Shown here: piece after piece, positions 8,509-15,801 of the stretch
Layout of the letters: every line of letters starts with the position of its first letter
Numbering within the stretch: the stretch's first letter is position 1
DNA from: a virus
Reading direction: 5' to 3' (one strand)
Virus record (IMG/VR): IMGVR_UViG_3300049740_001301
Location: 1-43,045 of that record
Length of the DNA stretch: 43,045 nucleotides
Made by a program: the position numbers and the translations under genes
Notes under the pieces: model-generated
The model's input: the letters and a program-made list of their open reading frames with translations, nothing else
What the model was told of the DNA's origin: nothing
Databases searched by the model: none

Positions 8509-9474
8509 ATGAGTAGTGAAAAGAATGGTCCAGTGGACATCCCAGAAACTGACGAACAATGGGATGAACTTATAAACGAAGCAGATGTAGAAGAACATCT
8601 GGCACAACAAAAACAACTAGAGGAAGAAATGAAAAGTGGGTTGACAAAACCTACAGAATCAAACCCTAGTGTAAATCCTTACAGTACAGATCCTAATGCA
8701 CCTCTTCCTGAGGGTGTGCTTAAAAGAGTTATGGGTATGGCTATTCCTACTAGAGAAAAACAACTAGAGGATTATGAGAAATATAAGGAAGCAACTGCTA
8801 AAACAACTGACAAATCCAAAGTAGATTGGGCGATTGAACAGATTGGCGATAATAATTTAGAAGGTGCTCAAGAATGGCTAAAAGAAAATAAACAAGAGAT
8901 TGATGAAAATAAAAGGTTGACAATTACCGAAGGACAAGCTGTTCAAGTACACTATGTTAAATTCTTATCAGAAGAAGAGTTTGAGAAAAAAATTATTGAA
9001 GGTTTGGCTGAGATTAAACAGCTAGAAGTATCTGAGATTATGGAAGCTGGTGGTATGGATGCTCACCTCGTAAGGGATTTAGATATTGATTCGCTTGATG
9101 CTATCGAACTAATTATGGATGCTGAGGATATGCTTGGTGCCCAAATCGAAAATACTGAGATTATGTGGGTCAAAACCCTTAGAGATATCTTTGAAGTTAT
9201 TAAGTATAAGATCGAAAATGATAATATGCCTTATCCTATACCTGAATTCGACGAAGAAGATATTATCTTTAGACCAACTACAGATACAGTAGATGGTAAA
9301 GAAGTACATTCAGGCAACTCTGCTTATAAACAATTCATGGCAGGGACTGATGAAAAGCATCGTATGGAAACTGATATAGACAAATATCTCGAAGAAGAAG
9401 AGGAAAGAGAGAAAAAATTGCGTGACCTTTTAGACGATGATGACGATGATTTATCAGTTGGACACAACAAATAA
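8509..9474 (+). CDS. Protein with an internal acyl carrier protein domain
   Basis: 321 aa. Residues about 155-236 form an ACP domain: a helix, then LVRDLDIDSLDAIELIMDAE (187-206), which aligns with the [20 protein letters not shown] region of bacterial ACP. Ser195 in DSL is the expected 4'-phosphopantetheine site. It is flanked by an acidic N-terminal region (1-150) and a C-terminal acidic tail of Glu/Asp runs (294-315). A holo-ACP synthase that could load it is encoded at 40067. FabI, a MaoC-fold dehydratase and a desaturase are also in the window. The location among head-type genes is odd for a metabolic carrier. It may be a virion protein carrying an acyl arm, or simply co-transcribed. GGAGATAAT supplies the ribosome site. 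Confidence 0.8.
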   Translation: MSSEKNGPVDIPETDEQWDELINEADVEEHLAQQKQLEEEMKSGLTKPTESNPSVNPYSTDPNAPLPEGVLKRVMGMAIPTREKQLEDYEKYKEATAKTTDKSKVDWAIEQIGDNNLEGAQEWLKENKQEIDENKRLTITEGQAVQVHYVKFLSEEEFEKKIIEGLAEIKQLEVSEIMEAGGMDAHLVRDLDIDSLDAIELIMDAEDMLGAQIENTEIMWVKTLRDIFEVIKYKIENDNMPYPIPEFDEEDIIFRPTTDTVDGKEVHSGNSAYKQFMAGTDEKHRMETDIDKYLEEEEEREKKLRDLLDDDDDDLSVGHNK

Positions 9475-9605
9475 TGGATTATCTTGCATTATATGAGTCC
9501 GAAAGGCAAAAAGTACTAGAACTTGAAGGTAAAATTCGAGAACTAGAAAGTAAAATAGAACTAAATAATAGTAAATTCAACAATGAAGGAGAACGAAATG
9601 ATTAA
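9474..9605 (+). CDS. 43-aa coiled-coil peptide
   Basis: A short open frame of 43 codons starting on the last A of the ACP gene's stop codon (TAATG) and overlapping the next gene's start by eight bases. The product is a single charged amphipathic helix with a leucine/isoleucine heptad spacing (VLELEGKIRELESKIE), typical of a small coiled coil. No function is recognised. The overlaps at both ends are the main reason to believe it is translated. Confidence 0.6.
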   Translation: MDYLALYESERQKVLELEGKIRELESKIELNNSKFNNEGERND

Positions 9606-9840
9606 TGAAGATGAGAAAGTGGCTGTAGAGAATGAAACTCCAGAAGCTACTCAGGAAACTGAAGCACCTGTAGAAACTCCAGCAGAAGAGCCAAAAGCTG
9701 AAACTCCAGCTGAAGCACCTGCTGAAGAACCAAAAGCTGAGGAAACTCCTGCTGAAGAAAAACCAGCAGAGCAACCAAAAACTTATGGTGATAGACTACA
9801 AGCTGCAGCAGTGAGAGAGCTAGACAATTTAATTAAGTAA
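9598..9840 (+). CDS. Acidic Pro/Ala/Glu-repeat protein (prohead-core-like)
   Basis: 80 aa. I start it at 9598 because GAAGGAG lies at 9585-9591 with normal spacing; an upstream ATG at 9583 overlaps that site. Residues 15-60 are a low-complexity run of ETPAEEPKAE-type repeats, and the C-terminus is a short helix (RLQAAAVRELDNLIK). Size, acidity and position between head-type genes recall T4 gp67, an 80-aa acidic prohead core protein. There is no sequence similarity that I can show, so gp67 equivalence is inference. Confidence 0.65.
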   Translation: MINEDEKVAVENETPEATQETEAPVETPAEEPKAETPAEAPAEEPKAEETPAEEKPAEQPKTYGDRLQAAAVRELDNLIK

Positions 9841-9851
9841 AGGGTACTAAT

Positions 9852-11480
9852 ATGTCAGAAGTTTTAGGATATCAAGAGTTTATGGAAGCATTGGATTCAG
9901 TGAATTCAAAAGCTGTAAAGAAAAAATTTAAAGATAGAAAAGACAAGGATATCGACAACGATGGCGATGTCGATGCTTCTGACAAATATCTTCACAAAAG
10001 ACGCAAAGCTGTTTCTAAGGCTGTCAAAAACGAAGACATGATGAAACCTATGACCTCTGCTGAAAGAGCAAAGGAAATGCAAAAGAAAGCTAACAAAGTA
10101 AAAAGGGATGCGGAAGCAAAACTTAAGAAAGCAAAAGGCATAACCATGGGAGAAAAACTTGACAATAAAGATAAGAAAGTTGTCAAAGATGTAGTAAAAG
10201 CATTAAAAGGTGCAACTAAAGCACATTCAGGTCAAGCTAAAGAATTAGAAAAAGCTATGAAAACTGAAGGCAAGTATGCAAAATATTCAGACCTACTTCT
10301 AAAGAAGCAACGCATGAGAAAAATGGGTCAAAACACTATGGTGGTTGATAAAGAAATAGAAGCTGAAAAGAAAAAAATTCAAGCAGGTGGTATGAAAAAA
10401 GAATCGCTTGATGAAACAATCAGAAACTATGGTGACTTGAGAAAAATGCTGGACCAAAAAGCTAGAATGAAAGCTATGGGACAGAATATTGATTCTATTA
10501 GTGACAAAATTAAAAAAGCCAGAATAGAATATGGCAAAATGCTCAACAAAGAATCACTTGATGAAGAAATGCCAGCAGCATTTAAAGCCATGCTTATCCA
10601 AAGAGATAAAATGAGAAAAGCAGGAAAGAATATTGATGCCATTAGTGACAAAATTAAAAAAGCAAGGCATGAATATATGAGAATGGCTCCCAATGCATTC
10701 AAGAAAGAAGAAGCAATAGACGAGAAAGGTCCTGGTCTGTATCATAATATAAATATGAAAAGAAAACGAGGAGAAAAAATGCGTAAAAAAGGTGAGAAGG
10801 GTGCACCTACAGAAAAAGATTTCGCTAGTGCTGCAAAAACTGCTAACGAAGAAAGAGAAAACTGTCATTCAAAAGACCATGACTGTGCTACTGTCGTAGA
10901 ACATATTGTATGGGGATTCGGAAAGCCAGTTTATGAAAGTCACGCAGTACCAACTGACGATGGCTATGTTTCTTGGTATGATGTAGAATTCGAACATGGT
11001 GTTGAAAAAGAAGTACCAACTGAGGATTTAAAAATTTATACTACAGAAGACCATTCTAAGTATATGAAACCGAAATCTAAAAAATCAGTAAACGCACAAA
11101 AGAAAAAAGATAAAGACGAAATGATTGATGAAGGAGAATTCTCCGATGCAGAAATCGCTAAAGCTGTCGACATCGCTAAGAAGATGGCTGGACATAACTA
11201 CACTGGTGCTACAAATGCAATTAATAAAATGAAAAAAGGATTAGCATCTAATGGAAAAGTTAAGTATGCTTTGAAAAAAGCAGCAGAAAGTTTTGAGACC
11301 TTTAATGGTCTAACTATATCAGAAGTTGAAGAGATCGTTTCAGATCTTACCGACTCTGCCCATGACTACATTAAGTTGGTGGAAGATGGAGACTTAGAGT
11401 CCGTCAACGAGCCAAAAGTTGAGCCAGTCAAAGGGATGCCCTTATCATATAAACAATTTCAATCTAAAATAGGAGACTAA
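9852..11480 (+). CDS. Core/scaffold-like virion protein with EF-hand-like loop and three cleavable-looking repeats
   Basis: 542 aa. The N-terminus VLGYQEFMEALDS closely resembles the T4 capsid-targeting peptide (TYQEFIAEA). Residues 32-45 (KDIDNDGDVDASDKY) form an EF-hand/dockerin-like calcium loop. Residues 143-291 are three diverged repeats of about 48 aa, each of the form (K/R)MRK(M/A)G(Q/K)N followed by a charged helix, and each closing with LDE, LDE or IDE (186-188, 236-238, 289-291). A fourth IDE is at 425-427. LxE/IxE is the T4 gp21 prohead protease signature, so the protein may be cut into peptides. Residues 346-395 form a compact domain (KPVYESHAVP, GYVSWYDVEFEHG) and 425-485 another helical one. 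An internal or core protein of the head is my best guess. Confidence 0.65.
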   Translation: MSEVLGYQEFMEALDSVNSKAVKKKFKDRKDKDIDNDGDVDASDKYLHKRRKAVSKAVKNEDMMKPMTSAERAKEMQKKANKVKRDAEAKLKKAKGITMGEKLDNKDKKVVKDVVKALKGATKAHSGQAKELEKAMKTEGKYAKYSDLLLKKQRMRKMGQNTMVVDKEIEAEKKKIQAGGMKKESLDETIRNYGDLRKMLDQKARMKAMGQNIDSISDKIKKARIEYGKMLNKESLDEEMPAAFKAMLIQRDKMRKAGKNIDAISDKIKKARHEYMRMAPNAFKKEEAIDEKGPGLYHNINMKRKRGEKMRKKGEKGAPTEKDFASAAKTANEERENCHSKDHDCATVVEHIVWGFGKPVYESHAVPTDDGYVSWYDVEFEHGVEKEVPTEDLKIYTTEDHSKYMKPKSKKSVNAQKKKDKDEMIDEGEFSDAEIAKAVDIAKKMAGHNYTGATNAINKMKKGLASNGKVKYALKKAAESFETFNGLTISEVEEIVSDLTDSAHDYIKLVEDGDLESVNEPKVEPVKGMPLSYKQFQSKIGD

Positions 11481-11481
11481 T

Positions 11482-12597
11482 ATGGCAATGTGGGGAGACT
11501 CTGATTCGCATGTGAATCGACCAAACTGGCTAGAAGTTGGGCAAATTAAAAAATTAAATGTGACTACTTTAGGAAGTGGATATGGTTCCGCTCCTTCAGT
11601 CGCAATTGCTGCCCCAGCATCTGGCACTCAAGCAACTGGAACTGGAGTATTATCTGGTTCTACTCTTGCTTCAATTACAATTACAGATCCAGGAGACGGA
11701 TATGTAGCAGGTGATGCTGCTGGTGTGACAATTGCTGCACCAACATCTAATACTGTTGCTACTTCTGCTGTCACTACTGCATCTGATACAATCACAACTG
11801 GAACGCATAACTTAAATACAGGTGATGCTGTTATATATGCTAATGGTGGTGGTACTGATATCACTGGATTAACTGGTGGTACAACTTACTTCGTAATTAA
11901 AGTTGACGCAACTAATATTAAAGTTGCTACTAACAAAACTAATGCCGAAGCTGGAACTGCAATCGCAATTTCTGGTACAGGTAATAACGCACAAACTTTC
12001 GCTGGTGTACAAGCTGTCGCAAGTGTCGTAAAAGCAGGAAACAAATATGCTGCTGCGGACATTATGTTCGTTGATACTGACGAAGCACAACTTGCTCAAA
12101 ACAAAGCAAGAGGTATTACTGGTGCTGGTTGGTGGACAATTAAATCTGGCAAACAAGACTCAGATGGTAATACAAGATACCAAGCTGAATGTATAGTTGC
12201 TATGGCTCGTACTGCTGCTCAAGCAGGTGACGATGCTGCTGATGATGCTTCTGTATCTGATGCTGCTAACTCATTCGCTATAACAGTACAACCTGCTGCA
12301 ATGACTACATCAAGTGGAAATGCAACAATTACTCTAACTACTGGATCAGTCGTAGGTACGATTGGTGCACTCAACTACAAGTGGCAAAGACAAACAGCTA
12401 CTGGAACTCGTTGGGTTGACATCGCTGCTGGTACTGATGGTGGAATCTACGCAGACTTCGCTACTGCTACATTAGCAGTATCTGGTGTGACTGATACTAC
12501 TCACAATGGTAAGAAGTACAGAGTAAAAGTGAACAGTGCTAATGGTGCACCAGAGCAAGTCTCTAATGGTGTAGCTACACTTACTTTCGGATCTTAA
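11482..12597 (+). CDS. Virion decoration-like protein with C-terminal Ig-like domain
   Basis: 371 aa, Gly/Ala/Thr-rich and lacking the lysine bias of its neighbours, as expected for an exposed beta-structured virion protein. Residues 26-90 contain two GSGYGSAP / GDGYVAGD type beta-hairpin repeats. The C-terminal ~100 residues (from about 272) form an Ig-like domain: a Trp (YKWQRQ) in the C strand and the YRVKVNS pattern in the F strand. Hoc-like head decoration proteins and tail proteins of T4-like phages carry such domains. AGGAG at 11470 supports the start. Two stop codons and a strong terminator follow, closing the head block. Confidence 0.65.
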   Translation: MAMWGDSDSHVNRPNWLEVGQIKKLNVTTLGSGYGSAPSVAIAAPASGTQATGTGVLSGSTLASITITDPGDGYVAGDAAGVTIAAPTSNTVATSAVTTASDTITTGTHNLNTGDAVIYANGGGTDITGLTGGTTYFVIKVDATNIKVATNKTNAEAGTAIAISGTGNNAQTFAGVQAVASVVKAGNKYAAADIMFVDTDEAQLAQNKARGITGAGWWTIKSGKQDSDGNTRYQAECIVAMARTAAQAGDDAADDASVSDAANSFAITVQPAAMTTSSGNATITLTTGSVVGTIGALNYKWQRQTATGTRWVDIAAGTDGGIYADFATATLAVSGVTDTTHNGKKYRVKVNSANGAPEQVSNGVATLTFGS

Positions 12598-12625
12598 TAA
12601 CCGAATAACATAAACCTAGAACTGT

Positions 12626-12650
12626 GGGAGGGTTGTAAAAAACCCTCCCT
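12626..12650 (+). terminator. Strong hairpin terminator after the Ig-like virion gene
   Basis: GGGAGGGTT (12626-12634) pairs perfectly with AACCCTCCC (12641-12649) over a GTAAAA loop. The stem is nine base pairs and GC-rich in AT-rich surroundings. It is followed by TATTCT rather than a pure T-run. It may terminate or stabilise the 3' end of the structural transcript. Confidence 0.8.
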
Positions 12651-12680
12651 ATTCTGCAAATATAAAATAGGAGTAAAATT

Positions 12681-13277
12681 ATGGCAGACCAAAAAATTTC
12701 AGAACTAGTCGCAGCAACCTCTGCTGCAGGTGCCGATCTCTTGAATATCGTTCAAGGTGGCTCTAATAAAAAACTAACAGTCGCAAATCTATTCGCAAAC
12801 TTAGACACCCCAGTTATTATTAACGAATCTGGTGGTGACCAAGACACTCGTGTCGAAGGATTAAACGACAACAATCTATTATATGTAGATGCTTCAACTG
12901 ACCGAGTTGGTGTAGGAGTAGCAACTCCAACACAGAAACTTGATGTAAATGGGGATGTAGCAATCAGTGGTGGTAGTTTATACCTATCGCAAACTGCTCA
13001 GTCTTCAACAGGAACATCTACTGCCGACTTAACTAAAGCTGTGACCGAACTTACTTTGTCATCTGGTTCAGATGCTGCGTCACTTGCTAATGGTACAGTT
13101 GGGCAAGTTAAAATTTTTGTAGTAGTTGGTGGTTCAGGATCTTGTGTCCTTACACCTACAACATTAAATGGTGGTACTACTATAACATTCAATGCAGTTG
13201 GTGACGCAGTCACTTTACTGTATGTTGCTACTGTAGGGTGGAGTGTTATTGGCTCTAACTCTGTAGTTGTAAACTAA
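12681..13277 (+). CDS. Fibre-like virion protein
   Basis: 198 aa. The first 40 residues (KISELVAATSAAGADLLNIV, then SNKKLTVANLF) match the N-terminal module common to phage tail/head fibre proteins, and ATPTQKLDVNGDVAISGG (about residues 74-92) is a typical phage tail-fibre repeat. The rest is Ser/Thr/Gly-rich and beta-like. It could be a short fibre or whisker on head or tail. AGGAG at 12670 sets the start, and the terminator at 12626 separates it from the preceding virion gene. Confidence 0.65.
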   Translation: MADQKISELVAATSAAGADLLNIVQGGSNKKLTVANLFANLDTPVIINESGGDQDTRVEGLNDNNLLYVDASTDRVGVGVATPTQKLDVNGDVAISGGSLYLSQTAQSSTGTSTADLTKAVTELTLSSGSDAASLANGTVGQVKIFVVVGGSGSCVLTPTTLNGGTTITFNAVGDAVTLLYVATVGWSVIGSNSVVVN

Positions 13278-13300
13278 TATATTATTTTTAGGAGATAATT

Positions 13301-13513
13301 ATGGCAGATTATGATGTTAATGCGAAACTTGATGGATACAGAGATTCTCTAAAGAAAAAAGAAGAGATCCTTATTCAACTTAATCAAGGTGTGGTTAATA
13401 CTCAAGCTGAGATGAACATGTTGACTGGTGCGATTCAAGCATTAGAAGATATTGTAAAATTTCAAACTGAAGAACCAAAGAAGAGCAATGATAAAAAAAC
13501 TGACAGAAAATAA
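13301..13513 (+). CDS. 70-aa coiled-coil protein
   Basis: 70 aa, mostly one long amphipathic helix (residues 5-55) with a lysine-rich end, no membrane segment, not recognised. It has TAGGAGATAATT before the ATG, a textbook ribosome site. The end overlaps the next gene by 26 bases. Such short coiled-coil proteins follow structural genes in many T4-like marine phages, but I cannot assign a function. Confidence 0.7.
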   Translation: MADYDVNAKLDGYRDSLKKKEEILIQLNQGVVNTQAEMNMLTGAIQALEDIVKFQTEEPKKSNDKKTDRK

Positions 13514-13865
13514 CTTTCTTCAGTTTGCTCTAAATAATTACGATAACCCTTCTTGTGCGACACTTGAAGAGTTTGAAAATGATTTAAAGAAGTTTTTATA
13601 TCTTAACAAATTATTTCAAAGATATAAAAAGAACAAAGATCTAAGAGAAAGATTAATTTTAAATCATATAATCGTAATTTATAATTTATGGGGAGAAGCT
13701 GCAACTGATATGCTATTCTTCAAAGTGGATGAAGAAAGCTGGAATGCACTTATTGTATTCCTAACATATCTAGGCAGACTTCCCGAATATATTCCAGGAA
13801 CATCCACTCGTTCCACAAGTTTAAATCACGATGAAAGCATCGTAGATATACTAAGAGAGATATGA
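13488..13865 (+). CDS. 125-aa helical phage protein, function unknown
   Basis: 125 aa, predicted all-helical, with aromatic-rich segments (FLYLNKLFQRYKK and IIVIYNLWGEAA). It looks like the small conserved helical proteins of T4-like cyanophages that lie near tail/head completion genes, but I cannot name it. The start lies inside the upstream gene, and the stop overlaps the next start (ATGA, 13862). The coupling suggests a stoichiometric relation with the following 291-aa protein. Confidence 0.7.
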   Translation: MIKKLTENNFLQFALNNYDNPSCATLEEFENDLKKFLYLNKLFQRYKKNKDLRERLILNHIIVIYNLWGEAATDMLFFKVDEESWNALIVFLTYLGRLPEYIPGTSTRSTSLNHDESIVDILREI

Positions 13866-14737
13866 GTAAAACAGTAGATAATATAATTGCTTATAGAATA
13901 ATTTCTATGTTAGTAAAACCTTTTAAAGACACTGATGCTTTTAAAGAAGGTATTATTGACGAGAGAGGTAAGATCCTTAAGAAAGCTAACAAGCTGACTA
14001 CTACTAAGGAAAAGAACGCATATACCTTTTTACATAGATTAATATTCAAACTAAAGCAGTTCGTAGAAAAAGCTCCTGGTGGTAAAACCAGACTGGGCTC
14101 ACTTGCTGCAGCATATTATCTAATTCGTGAAGCATATGAAGGACAAGAGTCAGTACATATATTGCGTGAAAAATATGAAGACTTAATATCAAAAGATATT
14201 TCTCTATTAGAAGAAGAATTATTAGTCGAAGAAGTTATTGAACATCTATATTGGAATATGTTTAATATCGAAGCAAAGTCGCCTGCACAACAAGCAGCAA
14301 TCGCAATCTCTATGAAAAAAGCTGGTAAAAAACCAAAAGACCAGACTGATGAAGAAGTTGCTGCAAACTCAGTGTCAGGTGGGGGAGTAGATTTATCCCC
14401 AACAGTTAGAATGAAAAAGGGTAGAAAGTTTGCTACATTTCAAGTATCAGGCGATGTCCTTAAAAAGTTTAAATCAGGGAAAAAGAAATATTCTAAATGG
14501 AAAGAGTATCTGAATATGTCAGATGATACACAATCTGCCATATATAATTATGCTCGTAAAAATCCGAAAGGTGTCATAGTCTTACAAACAAAAGAGGGTG
14601 ATACTAAAGCAATAAGATTTAATAGAAATGGTGGAGGAAGTTGGAGACATATCAAAAGACCTGTAGCAAGGTCAGTTGGTAAAAGCACTATGCTTAACCA
14701 ACCAAACGATATCGTAGTATCAACTACAGCATTATAA
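13862..14737 (+). CDS. 291-aa conserved-looking phage protein, function unknown
   Basis: 291 aa. The N-terminal half is helical (IIAYRIISMLVKPFKDTDAF) and ends in an acidic LLEEELLVEE stretch near 120. The C-terminal half (180-285) is basic, with predicted strands (FATFQVSGDVLKKFKSG, KGVIVLQTKEGDTKAIRF). I recall similar proteins in marine T4-like phages as uncharacterised virion or core proteins. That memory is not verifiable here. It overlaps upstream by four bases and downstream by one (TAATG). Confidence 0.7.
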   Translation: MSKTVDNIIAYRIISMLVKPFKDTDAFKEGIIDERGKILKKANKLTTTKEKNAYTFLHRLIFKLKQFVEKAPGGKTRLGSLAAAYYLIREAYEGQESVHILREKYEDLISKDISLLEEELLVEEVIEHLYWNMFNIEAKSPAQQAAIAISMKKAGKKPKDQTDEEVAANSVSGGGVDLSPTVRMKKGRKFATFQVSGDVLKKFKSGKKKYSKWKEYLNMSDDTQSAIYNYARKNPKGVIVLQTKEGDTKAIRFNRNGGGSWRHIKRPVARSVGKSTMLNQPNDIVVSTTAL

Positions 14738-15354
14738 TGTTTTCATTAATTACTATACTTGGGTGGATACCCACTTCAATTTATTTTGGTATTACAGCTG
14801 TTGGCTTAATAGGACTTGTAATAGTTTCTATTTTACCACTTATACCTAAAAGTTGGGGATTAGTTTTTGGATTATTATTTGGCGTCGGATCGTTTCTATT
14901 GGGTGCTGTTTGGACTAGTGGTCCGATTATCGAAGAGCTAAATAACATGAAAGAAGAAATGAAACTTATTGAAGCTGAAGCTGAAAAAGTTTCTAACGAG
15001 TTAGCTCAAGAATATGAAGCAGACAGCAATAGAATAACAAGTAATGGAAATAAAATAAGTGAGAAGGTCAATGAACTACTTAATGAAAACGATGATGCTC
15101 AGTGTAGTATTCCTGACGATGTTAGGTTGCTCCACGACAGTGCCATTAAAAATGAAGTTCCCGACACCACCAGAAGTACTGATGGAGGAGGGGAAGAAAA
15201 TGGAGACGATAGAGGAGAGGAAAAACTCCGACTCTCAGAATTAACAACGATAACTGTAGATAACTACACCTCTTGTAATGAAGTAAGAAGGCAACTTCAA
15301 CAATTACAAAGATGGGTAGGAGAAATGCAAAGGGTACACAACTATGGCGAGTGA
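14737..15354 (+). CDS. Inner-membrane spanin (Rz-like) candidate
   Basis: 205 aa. Two hydrophobic segments at about 12-35 and 38-62 are followed by a charged coiled coil (65-120) and a C-terminal domain ending TSCNEVRRQLQQLQRWV, the Cys..Arg..Leu..Leu-Gln..Trp-Val pattern of many Rz-type i-spanins. The best evidence is the lipoprotein gene embedded in its +1 frame (15071-15244), the classic Rz/Rz1 arrangement. I-spanins normally have one membrane anchor, so the two segments are unusual; one may be a hairpin or signal anchor. It would span the periplasm and pair with the lipoprotein to disrupt the outer membrane at lysis, implying a Gram-negative host. Confidence 0.75.
   Translation: MFSLITILGWIPTSIYFGITAVGLIGLVIVSILPLIPKSWGLVFGLLFGVGSFLLGAVWTSGPIIEELNNMKEEMKLIEAEAEKVSNELAQEYEADSNRITSNGNKISEKVNELLNENDDAQCSIPDDVRLLHDSAIKNEVPDTTRSTDGGGEENGDDRGEEKLRLSELTTITVDNYTSCNEVRRQLQQLQRWVGEMQRVHNYGE
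15071..15244 (+). CDS. Outer-membrane spanin lipoprotein (Rz1-like), embedded
   Basis: 57 aa, read entirely in the +1 frame inside the i-spanin gene. The signal peptide MKTMMLSVVFLTMLGC ends in a lipobox (MLGC), with the lipidated Cys at residue 20 from ATG 15071. The mature part is short and has a proline-containing segment (KFPTPPEVL), as is usual for Rz1. I choose ATG 15071 because AGAAGG lies at 15062-15067; an in-frame GTG at 15059 would overlap that site. The full embedding of o-spanin in i-spanin is known for lambda-type Rz1. Function as the partner of the 205-aa protein is well supported by architecture. Confidence 0.8.
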   Translation: MNYLMKTMMLSVVFLTMLGCSTTVPLKMKFPTPPEVLMEEGKKMETIEERKNSDSQN

Positions 15355-15760
15355 AGTCGAAATAGCAAAGAATCAAGTCGAAATATCTAACCTGAAGAAT
15401 GATATTCAGAAGATCGATGTATCTATTGAGAAGATAGGTGAAGCCACTTCTCAAATATCTAAGCTACTAGCTGTACATGACAGTAGATTAGATTCGGGAG
15501 AAGAAACCGATGAAGAAATTAAGAGAGATATTAAGGTACTGCATCAGCGAATTACCGAAGGTGCGAAAGAAGTCGTCACTGCTATCCATCAGTCAGAAAA
15601 GGCAATTAATGATACTGCTAGTCGACAGCATGCCAAAATGTCTGAAGAAATAACGAATTTAGATAACAAAGTTGTAAAACTGGAGCAATATAAGTGGTAT
15701 GTCATGGGCATAATTGCTAGTATTGCAGGTGGTATGGGACTACTTGGTTATCTTATGTAA
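15344..15760 (+). CDS. Coiled-coil protein with C-terminal membrane anchor (possible holin-related)
   Basis: 138 aa. Residues 5-110 form a long charged coiled coil with heptads, and residues 118-137 (WYVMGIIASIAGGMGLLGYL) are a glycine-rich membrane segment at the extreme C-terminus. The topology resembles XhlA/hemolysin-type or class III holin-associated proteins. The position directly after the spanin pair makes a lysis role attractive, though it could equally be a tail or superinfection protein. It overlaps the i-spanin gene by 11 bases and is followed at once by an early promoter. Confidence 0.55.
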   Translation: MASEVEIAKNQVEISNLKNDIQKIDVSIEKIGEATSQISKLLAVHDSRLDSGEETDEEIKRDIKVLHQRITEGAKEVVTAIHQSEKAINDTASRQHAKMSEEITNLDNKVVKLEQYKWYVMGIIASIAGGMGLLGYLM

Positions 15761-15765
15761 GAAAC

Positions 15766-15794
15766 TTTACTTTTAAGTTTTTTTCAACTAATAT
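15766..15794 (+). promoter_or_regulatory. Early promoter driving primase, leaderless
   Basis: TTTACT (15766-15771), 17-base spacer TTTAAGTTTTTTTCAAC, TAATAT (15789-15794). The 17-base string TTTACTTTTAAGTTTTT is shared with the promoters at 36017 and 36418. The ATG of primase (15802) sits where +1 is expected, about eight bases after the -10, and there is no Shine-Dalgarno sequence. Confidence 0.8.
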
Positions 15795-15801
15795 TATATC
15801 T

